DNA from: Paenibacillus sp. FSL K6-0276
GTDB taxonomy: Bacteria > Bacillota > Bacilli > Paenibacillales > Paenibacillaceae
Direction of reading: 5' to 3'
NCBI RefSeq assembly: GCF_037977235.1
Contig: NZ_CP150276.1
Coordinates: 2,294,001-2,358,000 of the forward strand
DNA length: 64,000 nucleotides
Shown here one piece after another: positions 18,414-28,122 of this stretch. The notes beneath the pieces were generated by a model. The model was not told the origin of the DNA. It made no database searches and worked only from the letters and a program-made list of their open reading frames with translations. Position numbers and translations under genes: made by a program. The number at the start of each line of letters is the position of its first letter. Position 1 is the stretch's first letter.

Positions 18414-20135
18414 TCATTTAGAATTTTTAGGAAGCTCCGGAAGAAATAAAATTACACTAGCACCGCCATCCTCCAAATTGGAAAAGGTGATTGTTGCTCT
18501 TTTAAGATAGAGATATTCCAGCCTTTTAAGCGTATTCATAATGCCGATTTGCGTACCTTTACTTTGATCCAAGGGCTCTCCAAGATTAAGCTTCTCTAAC
18601 ACTTGGGGTGGAAAACCGGGACCGGTGTCGGTGAGTTGGATAACGAGCATTTCTTCGTGCTCAATCTGTAATCGTTGTACTGTAAGCTTGATCTTTACTT
18701 CATGTTCTCGTGAAATCGCATATTTAATTGAATTTTCGATGAAGGTTTGCAGCACTAACGGTGGGATTTCCACACTGCTTGCCTGATCCTCTTGTTCGAT
18801 ATAGTAAATAAATGCATCCTGATAACGTTGCTTTTGAATTTGGAGATAAGTTCGGACATGCTCAATTTCATCTTCTAGTCGGACAAAATTCTCACCATTC
18901 TGAAAAATATAGCGGAAATATTTAGAAGTAGACATCGCCATATTCTCGATTTCTTTATACATTTGAATTTGAGCCATGCTATAGATACTAGTCAGACAGT
19001 TCAAGAAAAAGTGAGGCTTGATCTGCAGTTTCATATAATCCAGCTGTATCCGCTGCTTCTCCAGTTCCTGCTCGTACATAGCGATTTTGAAGGTTTTGAT
19101 TTGTTCAACTAAGCCTTTAAACTGTGTGTTTGCCTGTTCCAGCTCTATAATCTCACTGCTCTTAAAATCTGCGGGCTGCCCAGCCTCATTAATGAAAGCA
19201 AGGTTCTCAGAGAAGCTTTGAATCGGGCCCAGTACTCTTTTTTTGAAAAACAGTAGAACGATGCATAAAGTGGAGGTCACAATGAAGAAGAGTAGCATAA
19301 TAAGTAGCTGAGCAATCATGATTTTTTCGAATATTCCATACTTAATGACCATTTTAGTGCTGAAATTTGTGTCCGAGAAGGCGCTGTTGATTGTTGTACG
19401 CGATTGCAAAAGATTAGAGAACCCCCTATCTTCCGTTATCAGCTTTCCGCTGTTCGATATGGGACTAGTTAAAGGCTGTTCATTCTCATCCACTAGAGAG
19501 ACATAACCATTGGCACCAAGATTAATTTGGCGTAGAGGACGGATCAGATTATCGGCGGAGATCAGTCCAATTAAATAACGATTGTAATAGGGAACGATAT
19601 TAATCACGTAGTAGTGATTGTTTACAAGGATAGGGGTCCATTTGGAGTAAAACTTCTCATACATCTCCTTATCATCAATATAAGAAATAATCTTCGTTTT
19701 GAGCTCCCTGTAATCCGTATAGGTCACACTGATCGGTGCACAATTTAAAAAATAGTTCTCATTTTTCAAATAGTAGAAGAAGTTGTACTCATGTCCATAG
19801 TTTTTTTGCAGTTCAGTAAAACGTTTGTGCAGATTTTCATTTGCCTTTAAGAACTTAGTACTGTTGACCCCGTAAGTATTCATCGTAAGTAGGCTTTCCT
19901 CGTTCCCAAGCGTCCAACCCATATAGTGATTAATGTAGGCAAAATCATGATTAATACGGTTGATGTAGAGTGCAGCCGTATCCTGCAAATTTCGAGTGGA
20001 CTGCTGCTTAACAATGGAAATGGAAGCAATGCTGATCGCTAAATCCAGAATAAGGACTGAGAACGAAACCAACATCATGACTTTAATATAATGACGAATG
20101 GGGTAGGTTTTGTGTTCCGCTGTTTTTTTGGTCAT
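18414..20135 (-). CDS. Sensor histidine kinase, YesM type
   Basis: The 573-residue kinase has membrane segments at about 16-38 and 275-300 around an extracellular dCache-like sensor, a HAMP-like linker, and a His_kinase domain with phospho-acceptor His375 in QIKPHFFLNCL. The ATPase domain has the N box 'LQTFIENSIKYAI' and the G1 box 'DTGPGFPP'. It forms a two-component pair with the response regulator encoded immediately downstream (TGA followed directly by ATG). Position opposite a sugar-import operon suggests the sensor reads an extracellular oligosaccharide or the loaded binding protein. Confidence 0.93.
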   Translation of the reverse strand: MTKKTAEHKTYPIRHYIKVMMLVSFSVLILDLAISIASISIVKQQSTRNLQDTAALYINRINHDFAYINHYMGWTLGNEESLLTMNTYGVNSTKFLKANENLHKRFTELQKNYGHEYNFFYYLKNENYFLNCAPISVTYTDYRELKTKIISYIDDKEMYEKFYSKWTPILVNNHYYVINIVPYYNRYLIGLISADNLIRPLRQINLGANGYVSLVDENEQPLTSPISNSGKLITEDRGFSNLLQSRTTINSAFSDTNFSTKMVIKYGIFEKIMIAQLLIMLLFFIVTSTLCIVLLFFKKRVLGPIQSFSENLAFINEAGQPADFKSSEIIELEQANTQFKGLVEQIKTFKIAMYEQELEKQRIQLDYMKLQIKPHFFLNCLTSIYSMAQIQMYKEIENMAMSTSKYFRYIFQNGENFVRLEDEIEHVRTYLQIQKQRYQDAFIYYIEQEDQASSVEIPPLVLQTFIENSIKYAISREHEVKIKLTVQRLQIEHEEMLVIQLTDTGPGFPPQVLEKLNLGEPLDQSKGTQIGIMNTLKRLEYLYLKRATITFSNLEDGGASVILFLPELPKNSK

Positions 20136-20194
20136 AAAATCATTATAAAACCTCTGCGTGAAAAAAACATAAGAACTCGCTAGTGATTTACCTC

Positions 20195-20228
20195 AAAGTC
20201 CGGAAAGCACATACAGAAGTCGGAAAAC
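20195..20228 (+). promoter_or_regulatory. Direct repeats, candidate response-regulator binding site
   Basis: AAAGTCCGGAAAG (20195) and GAAGTCGGAAAAC (20216) are in phase at exactly 21 bp, two helical turns, as expected for an AraC-type protein. A third related copy, GTCCGGAA, is at 20313-20320 close to the likely promoter. Confidence 0.55.
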
Positions 20229-20273
20229 TGTTATTAAATCTTCTCAAGTGGAGGTTTTGGCTTTTGCATTTAT

Positions 20274-20287
20274 TGTAAGCGGATTCA
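20274..20287 (+). promoter_or_regulatory. Possible CcpA cre site
   Basis: TGTAAGCGGATTCA matches the cre consensus except for two central bases. It lies 146 bases upstream of the binding-protein start; catabolite repression would fit a sugar operon. Confidence 0.35.
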
Positions 20288-20419
20288 AAGGTCTGGATAA
20301 CCATCTTAAAGTGTCCGGAATACGAAAAAATAAGAAGTTAATATAAAGCTATTCAGATTCGCGTTCCACAAGTGGAAGAATCGAATGGCATGTTAAAAAT
20401 TGAAATGGGGGATTATGGA

Positions 20420-22024
20420 ATGGGTCAACACAGTAAGAAAATAACTACAAAGAAATGGTCTGTAGGTCTTCTGGCGGCTACGATGGCATTTGGAATCGCG
20501 GGTTGCGGTGGAAACAATGCGAATAATGCAGCGACAAGCGAGACGAGCAGTTATAACAAAGAAGGCTTGCCGATTGTCAATGAGCCTGTGACACTGAAGG
20601 TACTGACTGTCCGCTGGGGAAGCATGGGAGATACCTTTACCCAGAATCAGTGGTTGAAGGATCTGGAAAAGAATACGAATGTCAAAATTGACTGGCAGGT
20701 GATGTCCTCCAATGACTGGGGCGAACAGAAGTCCATTATGCTGGCAAGCGGCACACTTCCCGATATCATCTTAGGAAATCAGACACTTGGAGATTCGGAT
20801 ATCGTTAATAATCTAAGCTTTTTCCGCCCGTTAGATGATTATATTGATCAGTATATGCCTAATCTTAAAGCGGCTATGGAAGAAACGCCTGAAATGAAAA
20901 AACTCAGCACCTTTCCTGACGGCAAAATCTACTCTCTGCCAACAAGACTTCCATCGCGTCCAAAAAGCTCGCGCCAGCCTGTGATTAACAAAACTTGGTT
21001 GGACAAATTGGGTTTGAAGGTTCCGGAAACGATAGACGAACTATATAACGTGTTTAAAGCTTTTAAAGAACAAGATCCGAATGGGAATGGAAAGCAAGAT
21101 GAGATTCCTTTTATTGAAAAAGGTAATGACTTGATCAGTCCTTTCGGTATCGCTGACTTGAATAACAACAATATGATAATCAAGGACGGAAAAGCAATAT
21201 ACTATCCTGTTTCAGAGGAGTTCAAAGAAGCTCTCAAATGGGAAAATAAATTGTATGCAGAAGGCCTGCTCGATAAAGAGGTGTTCACTCAGGATGACAC
21301 GATGAGATCGGCCAAGTTCCAAAATCCAGATGCTCCAATTGTGGGCTTTTCGTACCAGTGGACCCCGGACGCCGTGTTTGGTAAATGGAGCGATCAATAT
21401 GTGACTATTCCACCGATTGCCGGACCGGATGGTAAGCGTTATACCATAGGAAATCCGATTGGTATGAATCTTAACCGTAACGAATTTCTCATAACTACTA
21501 CCAGCAAATATCCGGAGATTGCCGCACGCTGGGCTGACCAGTTCTATACCAATGAAGCAAGCATTCAGAATTTCTGGGGTGCGATTGGAACCGTTATCAA
21601 GAAGAACGACAACGACACTTATACTTTGATGGATCCACCGACCGGAACCAGCGCGGATGCTTGGTACTGGGATCAGTCGCTCCGTGATTTCGGACCGAAA
21701 TATGTGAGCCCGTCCTTTGAACAGAAAATCGTTCTTAATCCTGAAAGTGGAGATGGACTGAAACTGCAGCTAGATAAGCTGGGTAGTGAATATGTAACAG
21801 AGCCTTTCCCTAACGTTATGTACACCTCCGAGGAGTTCGAGGAGCTGCCAACCTTGACCACGGATATCGACGGTTATGTGAATACAATGCGCGCTCAATT
21901 TATTAGCAAAGGTGGAATTGACGAAGGTTGGGATGATTATGTCAAACAGCTTAATAAAATGGGACTTGATAAATTAGTTAAGATTCGCACAGATGCTTAC
22001 AGTCGTTATATGAGTGTGAAATAA
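20420..22024 (+). CDS. Extracellular sugar-binding lipoprotein (copy 1), LplA type
   Basis: The mature protein follows a lipobox 'FGIAGC' after a KK-rich signal sequence; it has 534 residues. Landmarks are 'LTVRWGSMGDTFTQNQWLKD', 'LASGTLPDIILGNQT', 'FRPLDDYIDQYMPNLKAAM' and 'RSAKFQNPDAPIVGF'. It should deliver an oligosaccharide to the two permeases that follow. ATG 20420 has GGGGGA at a proper distance; the in-frame GTG at 20372 does not. A highly similar copy lies downstream of the permeases at 24006-25610. Confidence 0.92.
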   Translation: MGQHSKKITTKKWSVGLLAATMAFGIAGCGGNNANNAATSETSSYNKEGLPIVNEPVTLKVLTVRWGSMGDTFTQNQWLKDLEKNTNVKIDWQVMSSNDWGEQKSIMLASGTLPDIILGNQTLGDSDIVNNLSFFRPLDDYIDQYMPNLKAAMEETPEMKKLSTFPDGKIYSLPTRLPSRPKSSRQPVINKTWLDKLGLKVPETIDELYNVFKAFKEQDPNGNGKQDEIPFIEKGNDLISPFGIADLNNNNMIIKDGKAIYYPVSEEFKEALKWENKLYAEGLLDKEVFTQDDTMRSAKFQNPDAPIVGFSYQWTPDAVFGKWSDQYVTIPPIAGPDGKRYTIGNPIGMNLNRNEFLITTTSKYPEIAARWADQFYTNEASIQNFWGAIGTVIKKNDNDTYTLMDPPTGTSADAWYWDQSLRDFGPKYVSPSFEQKIVLNPESGDGLKLQLDKLGSEYVTEPFPNVMYTSEEFEELPTLTTDIDGYVNTMRAQFISKGGIDEGWDDYVKQLNKMGLDKLVKIRTDAYSRYMSVK

Positions 22025-22045
22025 CCTATTCGTCTTTCGAAAAAG

Positions 22046-22076
22046 GTGCTGCCCTGCATAAATCTGTGGGGTAGCA
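22046..22076 (+). other. Intercistronic hairpin after the first binding protein
   Basis: TGCTGCCCTGC at 22047-22057 pairs with GTGGGGTAGCA at 22066-22076, with a weak T-rich tail. It is likely a partial terminator or 3'-end stabiliser that keeps the binding protein more abundant than the permeases. Confidence 0.5.
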
Positions 22077-22103
22077 TTCTCTATTTAATAAGGAGGGGAT
22101 GTC

Positions 22104-23027
22104 ATGAAATCTGGTCGATTTAATTTTGGGCGGACATTCGGACAAATGAAACAAAATTGGGGTCTATATACATTACTTTTTCCCGCTGTAGTACTAACAT
22201 TATTATTCGCGTATAAACCGATGTACGGGGTGCTAATTGCATTCAAGGATTACAGCCCGGCGTTGGGAATTGGCGACAGCCCATGGGCTGGATTCAAGTA
22301 CTTCGAGAAGTTCTTTAATTCCTATCAATTTTCATCAACAATTAAGAATACACTGATCATCAGTCTGTACAGTCTGATTACGTTTCCAATTCCGATTATA
22401 CTGGCGCTAATGGTTAACCAGATGAGACCCAACCGGTTTAGACGTTTTTTTCAGACTATATCGTATATGCCCCATTTTATTTCCACGGTTGTAATGGTGG
22501 GTTTGATGATGATTTTGTTCTCCCCTAGTACCGGTTTGCTCGGGAATTTATATAGTCTGTTTGGAAAAGAGGCTCCCGATCTGATAGGCTCCGCTGGTTT
22601 ATTCAGTAGTGTGTATGTCTGGTCGGATGTGTGGCAGCATGTCGGATGGGACAGCATTATTTTTATCGCTGCACTCTCCGCGGTCGACCCTAGCTTGTAT
22701 GAGGCCGCAACCGTGGACGGAGCAAGCCGGATGCATAAAATTCGTTATATCGATATTCCCATGTTGATGCCGACAGCGATTACACTGCTTATACTGCGGG
22801 TCGGAGGTCTGCTCGGAGTTGGATTTGAGAAGGTATATCTAATGCAGAATGATCTGAACATCACCTCAAGCGAAATTCTTTCCACATATGTTTATAAAAT
22901 AGGATTACTCAGTAGCCAGTACAGCTTTTCATCGGCTATCAACTTGTTCAACACCGTCATCAACTTTATTCTATTAATTATGGTCAATCAGATTTCAAAA
23001 AAATTAAGCGAAAACAGCTTGTGGTAG
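22104..23027 (+). CDS. ABC sugar transporter permease, LplB type
   Basis: The 307-residue protein has six membrane helices, 'FAYKPMYGVLIAFKDYSP' in the first periplasmic turn and the EAA loop (YEAATVDGASRMHKIRYI). It should pair with the YtcP-type permease that follows; its TAG overlaps that gene's 5' sequence. RBS AAGGAGGGG. No ATPase is encoded in the operon. Confidence 0.93.
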   Translation: MKSGRFNFGRTFGQMKQNWGLYTLLFPAVVLTLLFAYKPMYGVLIAFKDYSPALGIGDSPWAGFKYFEKFFNSYQFSSTIKNTLIISLYSLITFPIPIILALMVNQMRPNRFRRFFQTISYMPHFISTVVMVGLMMILFSPSTGLLGNLYSLFGKEAPDLIGSAGLFSSVYVWSDVWQHVGWDSIIFIAALSAVDPSLYEAATVDGASRMHKIRYIDIPMLMPTAITLLILRVGGLLGVGFEKVYLMQNDLNITSSEILSTYVYKIGLLSSQYSFSSAINLFNTVINFILLIMVNQISKKLSENSLW

Positions 23028-23044
23028 AAGGGAGGAAAAGTGAA

Positions 23045-23968
23045 ATGGGAGTATTAGAAACTACGACTAAAGGAAATGTCGGAAAAATAAAGAAGAATCG
23101 TTCATCGGATACTGTTATGGAAATTATAATGTACGCAATATCAGCAATTTTTCTAGTTATCTTAATTTACCCGCTGTACTTTATCATTATTGCTTCGTTC
23201 AGTGATCCTTCCGCAGTGGCAGGCGGCCAAGTATGGTTGTTTCCTAAAGGATTCACACTGGATGGCTACAAAGAGCTGCTGCGTCACGAAAATATCTGGA
23301 TCGGGTACTGGAATACCATCCTGTACACGGTGGTGGGAACCGCAATTGGTTTAGTTGTAAATATCTCAGCTGCCTATGCGTTGTCAAGAAAGGACCTTGT
23401 GGGTCGGAAATATATTTCGTTATTTTTTATCTTTACGATGTTCTTTAATGGGGGATTGATTCCTACTTTCCTAACCATCCGGGATTTCCATCTGTATGAC
23501 ACATTTTTGGTTATGGTACTACCGTTCTCTGTTGGGGTTTTTAATATTATCGTCGCACGAACTTTTTTTCAGACAAGTATTCCGGGAGATTTATGGGAAG
23601 CAGCGCAGATTGACGGCTGTGGTAATCTTCGTTATTTTGTTCAGATGGTTTTACCCCTGTCGAAGGCAATTATCGCAGTACTGGGATTATGGATCGCCGT
23701 CGGCTATTGGAATTCATATTTTAACGCCTTGATTTATTTAAAAAATCCCAATATGTATCCATTACAGTTGATACTTCGTAATATTCTGATTACCAATCAG
23801 ATGCAGTCTGGTATGGGAACAGGTGAAGCCGCGCAAATCGCGCTACGTCTCGCCAATATGATGCGATATTCTGTTATTATAGTTGCAACTATTCCAATCA
23901 TGTGTGTATACCCATTTGTACAAAAGTACTTTAACCAAGGGGTAATGATTGGTGCAGTGAAGGAATAA
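23045..23968 (+). CDS. ABC sugar transporter permease, YtcP type
   Basis: The 307-residue protein has six membrane helices, the EAA motif (WEAAQIDGCGNLRYFVQM) and the C-terminal 'FNQGVMIGAVKE'. ATG 23045 follows GGGAGG with a suitable spacer; the in-frame GTG at 23021 lies inside the end of the upstream permease gene and has no binding site. Confidence 0.92.
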   Translation: MGVLETTTKGNVGKIKKNRSSDTVMEIIMYAISAIFLVILIYPLYFIIIASFSDPSAVAGGQVWLFPKGFTLDGYKELLRHENIWIGYWNTILYTVVGTAIGLVVNISAAYALSRKDLVGRKYISLFFIFTMFFNGGLIPTFLTIRDFHLYDTFLVMVLPFSVGVFNIIVARTFFQTSIPGDLWEAAQIDGCGNLRYFVQMVLPLSKAIIAVLGLWIAVGYWNSYFNALIYLKNPNMYPLQLILRNILITNQMQSGMGTGEAAQIALRLANMMRYSVIIVATIPIMCVYPFVQKYFNQGVMIGAVKE

Positions 23969-24005
23969 TCACATTATTAAATATTCATGGAGGATCAGGA
24001 CAGTA

Positions 24006-25610
24006 ATGAAAAAGCAACAAAGAACGAGTATGCATAAAACAATCACTGTCATTCTTATGGTGACAACGTTGCTTGCAAGCCTTACAGCCTGTAGAGGAGA
24101 CAATGGGGTTAATACTGTCGATCCCGAGCCGGGTGAATTCAACAAAGAAGGCTTGCCGATTGTCAATAAGCCACTGACATTAAAGGTCCTAACCGTTCGA
24201 TGGGGAAGCATGGGAGATACCTTTACTCAGAGCCAGTGGCTGAAGGAGCTGGAAAAGGAGACAAATGTAAAAATTGAATGGCAGGTGATGTCTTCCAATG
24301 ATTGGAGTGAACGGAAGTCTATAATGCTGGCAAGCGGCACACTTCCAGATATCATTGTAGGGAGTCAAACCTTTGGGGATTCCGATATTGTCAATAACAT
24401 AAGCTTATTCCGCCCGCTCGATGATTATATAGAGCAGAATATGCCTAATCTCAAAGCAGCCATGCAAGAAACGCCTGAAATGAAAAAAATCAGTACCTTC
24501 CCTGACGGGAAAATCTACTCTCTGCCCGCAAGATTACCATCGCGTCCGAAAAGCTCGCGCCAGCCCGTGATTAACAAAACCTGGCTGGACAAATTGGGAT
24601 TAAAGGTTCCGGATACGATTGATGATCTTTATAACGTGTTTAAAGCTTTCAAAGAACAAGATCCGAATGGTAACGGCAAACATGATGAGATTCCCTTTAT
24701 CGAGACAGGTAATGATCTGATCAGTCCCTTCGGGATCGCTGACTTGAATAACAACTTTATGGTGATTAAGGACGGAAAAGCGGTATATTACCCTGTTTCA
24801 GAGGAGTACAAAGAGGCCCTCAAATGGGAGAGCAAATTGTTTAAAGAGGGATTACTTGATGAAGAGATATTCACTCAAGACGAAACGCTGAGATCGGCCA
24901 AGTTTCGTAATCCGGATGCTCCCATCGTGGGCTTTACATATCAGTGGACGCCGGACGCCGTCTTTGGCAAATGGAGCGATCAGTATGAGACCATTCCACC
25001 CCTTGCTGGACCGGATGGTAAACGCTACACCATAGGAAATCCGTATGGAATGAATCTAGAACGCAACGAGCTGCTTATCACCAGTTCTTGCAAATATCCA
25101 GAGATTGCCGCTCGCTGGGCCGACGAATTCTATACCAATGAAGCAAGCATTCAGAATTTCTGGGGAGCCATTGGAACGGTTATTAAGAAGAACGATGATG
25201 GCACCTATATGTTGATGGACTCACCGACCGGAACCAGTGCAGATGCTTGGTATTGGGAAGAGTCACTCCGGGATTTCGGGCCGAAATATGTGAGCCCATC
25301 ATTTGAGAAGAACATCATTCTGAACCCTGATAACGGAGATGGGCTGAAGTTGCAGTTAGATAATTTGGGAAGCGAATACGCAACACTACCCTTCCCCAAC
25401 GTAATGTACACCGCAGAAGAATTTCAGAAGCTGCCGACTTTGACCAAGGACATCGATAGTTACGTCAATACAATGCGTGCTCAATTTATAATTTTAGGTG
25501 GAATCGACGAAGCGTGGGATGACTATGTGAAGCAGTTGCGGGGCATGGGTCTTGAACAGATGGTCAAAATTCGGACCGATGCGTACAGTCGTTATATGAG
25601 CGTAGAATAA
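24006..25610 (+). CDS. Extracellular sugar-binding lipoprotein (copy 2)
   Basis: This 534-residue lipoprotein (lipobox 'LASLTAC') is colinear with the protein at 20420-22024 through the whole mature part, with most positions identical, for example 'RLPSRPKSSRQPVINKTWLD' in both. The signal peptide and the residues just after the Cys differ completely. The copies therefore arose by duplication and their N-termini diverged or were replaced. Together with the two permeases it may give the importer two ligand preferences. GH31 follows 20 bases after its stop. Confidence 0.92.
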   Translation: MKKQQRTSMHKTITVILMVTTLLASLTACRGDNGVNTVDPEPGEFNKEGLPIVNKPLTLKVLTVRWGSMGDTFTQSQWLKELEKETNVKIEWQVMSSNDWSERKSIMLASGTLPDIIVGSQTFGDSDIVNNISLFRPLDDYIEQNMPNLKAAMQETPEMKKISTFPDGKIYSLPARLPSRPKSSRQPVINKTWLDKLGLKVPDTIDDLYNVFKAFKEQDPNGNGKHDEIPFIETGNDLISPFGIADLNNNFMVIKDGKAVYYPVSEEYKEALKWESKLFKEGLLDEEIFTQDETLRSAKFRNPDAPIVGFTYQWTPDAVFGKWSDQYETIPPLAGPDGKRYTIGNPYGMNLERNELLITSSCKYPEIAARWADEFYTNEASIQNFWGAIGTVIKKNDDGTYMLMDSPTGTSADAWYWEESLRDFGPKYVSPSFEKNIILNPDNGDGLKLQLDNLGSEYATLPFPNVMYTAEEFQKLPTLTKDIDSYVNTMRAQFIILGGIDEAWDDYVKQLRGMGLEQMVKIRTDAYSRYMSVE

Positions 25611-25630
25611 CAAGAAATGAGGTTTACCTG

Positions 25631-28048
25631 ATGGGAAATACGATTAAAGAGCTAAAGCCACTAACTAAGTATTTAAAGCTTAATTCTGAACCATGCGGTA
25701 ATACTGACGCGATCATTCAGGGAGAGCACTATCGTTTCACTGTGTTAACCCCGGAGCTCATCCGGATGGAATACAGCGAAGAGGGCTCTTTTGAAGACCG
25801 AGCGTCACAGACTGTGGTGAACCGCAATTTTTCGGTGCCAGAGTTCCGTGTGATGGATTTGGGGAACAAGCTTGAATTAATTACAGATCGTCTGCACTTG
25901 ACTTATGACAAGAAGCCTTTCTCCCGGCATGGCCTCAGTATCCGAGTAAGGAACGAAGCGGGTCACCTAATGAGTGTCTGGAATTATGGCGATACACCGC
26001 AAGATTTGGGTGGTACGGCACGTACACTGGATAATGCGGATGGCGCCATTCCCCTAGAGCACGGGCTACTGTCGCGTTTTGGGTATACATTAGTTGAAGA
26101 CAGCGCCTCCCTTTTATTGGAAGAAGATGACCGGGTCGAGCTACGGGGGCAGGAAGGCCTCGATCTTTATTTTTTTGGATATGGTCATGATTACTTGAAC
26201 TGCTTGAAGGATTTCTACCATCTTTGCGGCCGTACGCCCCTATTGCCACGCTATGCGCTTGGTAACTGGTGGAGTCGGTATTATCGGTATTCAGAAGAAG
26301 AATATAAAGCGTTAATGGAGCGGTTTGAGTGTGAGCAAATTCCGTTTTCTGTCGCTGTTATAGATATGGATTGGCATCTCGTCGATATTGATCCGCAGTA
26401 CGGCAGTGGATGGACGGGTTATACATGGAACCGTGAATTATTCCCTGATCCACAAAGATTTTTGACATGGCTACATGAAAAAGGGCTTCGTGTAACGCTC
26501 AACGTTCATCCAGCTGATGGAGTAAGGGCTTTTGAAGATCCTTATCTGGCCATTGCTGCGGAGATGGGCTTGGACCCCGAAAAAGGCGATGCTGTGGAAT
26601 TTGACATCACTGATTCGAATTTTTTACGAGCATACTTTAAGTTTCTGCATCATCCGCTAGAGGATGAAGGTGTAGATTTCTGGTGGATTGATTGGCAGCA
26701 GGGCGGAGTTACTAAGGTTCCGGGATTAGATCCTCTCTGGATGCTGAACCACTACCACTACTTGGACAGTGGACGTCGAGGCAACAGGAAGATAACTTTT
26801 TCTCGTTACGCGGGCCTTGGCAGCCATCGTTATCCCATAGGATTCTCCGGAGACACTATTGTTACTTGGGAGTCACTGGATTTCCAGCCTTATTTCACTG
26901 CCAACGCGGCAAACGCGGGTTATGGTTGGTGGAGCCATGATATCGGGGGCCATATGAATGGTTATTTAGACGATGAATTGGCGATGCGCTGGGTGCAATT
27001 TGGTGTCTTTTCACCTATTCTACGGTTACATAGCTCTGCTAGTGCCTTTAACAGTAAGGAGCCATGGCGGTTCAATAAGATTGCCGAGGACGTAATGAAG
27101 GATTACCTGCGCTTGCGGCATAGTTTACTTCCTTATCTGTATACGATGAATCGTTATGCCAGCCGCGATAGTCTTCCGCTAGTTCGGCCAATGTACTATC
27201 ATCATGCGCAGTGGAATGAAGCCTACGAAGTACCAAATGAATATTACTTCGGAACGGAACTCATTGCCTGTCCGATTACACAGCCAGTGAACCCTAAGAT
27301 GGGCGTTGCCGAATTTAAGGCTTGGCTACCTGAAGGGATCTGGATAGATTTCTTTAACGGAAGAGTGTACGACGGTGGAAGAAAGCTTTCTCTCTATCGT
27401 AATCTGGAGAGCATTCCTGTATTAGCTAAAGCGGGTGCTATCGTTCCTATGGCAGACCTGACGGAATATACCTCTTCGGTGGATAATCCGAGGCATATGG
27501 AGGTCCGTGTGTTTGCCGGAGATAGTGGTCATTTTCATCTTTGGGAGGATGCAGGCGATACTGCGGAAGACCGGGACGATCAATGGTGCGATACGGAAAT
27601 AAGCCTGGAAATGGGAGAGAAAGCTAGCTTCAAGATTCTCCCTGCTCGGGGAAATACAAAAGTTGTACCTGAGCGGCGGACATGGAAGTTATCCTTTGTT
27701 GGCTTTGCGGATACGAAGGTACAGGTATTCGTTGGTGGCACAGAAATCGCAGCAGATATGGGGTATGACGAAGCTACACATACACTTACGGTCAATGTTC
27801 TCGATCTGGCGGTCGACAAATCTCTGGAGGTATTGATCACTGATGCTCGGATAGCTGTGAATTCTGTAGAAGCAGAAGTGTTCACCCTCCTGAACCGTGC
27901 GCAAATTCTTTTTCAATTGAAAGAACAAATTTACAGGGTAGTGAATGAATCAACAACACCGATGGCAGCATTGGCCGCTCTTGCCTCGATGGATCTTGAA
28001 CATACGCTGTACGGAGCGTTATGCGAAATTCTGACGGCTAGGCTATAA
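25631..28048 (+). CDS. Glycoside hydrolase family 31 (alpha-glucosidase/alpha-xylosidase-like)
   Basis: The 805-residue cytoplasmic enzyme has an N-terminal beta-sandwich ('YRFTVLTPELIRMEYSEEG'), a TIM barrel starting at about 205 ('PLLPRYALGNWWSRYYRY'), nucleophile Asp354 in WWIDWQQG, acid/base Asp408 in GFSGDTIVTW, and a DUF5110-like C-terminal sheet ('DSGHFHLWEDAGDTAED'). The last 70 residues form an extra helical tail. It should hydrolyse alpha-linked glucosides or xylosides brought in by the upstream importer; xylose specificity cannot be settled from motifs. It is the last gene of the operon under the YesMN-type pair. Confidence 0.93.
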   Translation: MGNTIKELKPLTKYLKLNSEPCGNTDAIIQGEHYRFTVLTPELIRMEYSEEGSFEDRASQTVVNRNFSVPEFRVMDLGNKLELITDRLHLTYDKKPFSRHGLSIRVRNEAGHLMSVWNYGDTPQDLGGTARTLDNADGAIPLEHGLLSRFGYTLVEDSASLLLEEDDRVELRGQEGLDLYFFGYGHDYLNCLKDFYHLCGRTPLLPRYALGNWWSRYYRYSEEEYKALMERFECEQIPFSVAVIDMDWHLVDIDPQYGSGWTGYTWNRELFPDPQRFLTWLHEKGLRVTLNVHPADGVRAFEDPYLAIAAEMGLDPEKGDAVEFDITDSNFLRAYFKFLHHPLEDEGVDFWWIDWQQGGVTKVPGLDPLWMLNHYHYLDSGRRGNRKITFSRYAGLGSHRYPIGFSGDTIVTWESLDFQPYFTANAANAGYGWWSHDIGGHMNGYLDDELAMRWVQFGVFSPILRLHSSASAFNSKEPWRFNKIAEDVMKDYLRLRHSLLPYLYTMNRYASRDSLPLVRPMYYHHAQWNEAYEVPNEYYFGTELIACPITQPVNPKMGVAEFKAWLPEGIWIDFFNGRVYDGGRKLSLYRNLESIPVLAKAGAIVPMADLTEYTSSVDNPRHMEVRVFAGDSGHFHLWEDAGDTAEDRDDQWCDTEISLEMGEKASFKILPARGNTKVVPERRTWKLSFVGFADTKVQVFVGGTEIAADMGYDEATHTLTVNVLDLAVDKSLEVLITDARIAVNSVEAEVFTLLNRAQILFQLKEQIYRVVNESTTPMAALAALASMDLEHTLYGALCEILTARL

Positions 28049-28074
28049 CATACTATTTCACTTAATTAAACAAA

Positions 28075-28115
28075 AGGAGGTTCTCTCTATGCACTTGGCA
28101 TAAAGAGAACCTCCT
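28075..28115. terminator. Bidirectional terminator between GH31 and GH30
   Basis: AGGAGGTTCTCTCTATGC pairs with GCATAAAGAGAACCTCCT with a short loop; it separates convergent genes. Confidence 0.85.
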
Positions 28116-28122
28116 ATTAATT

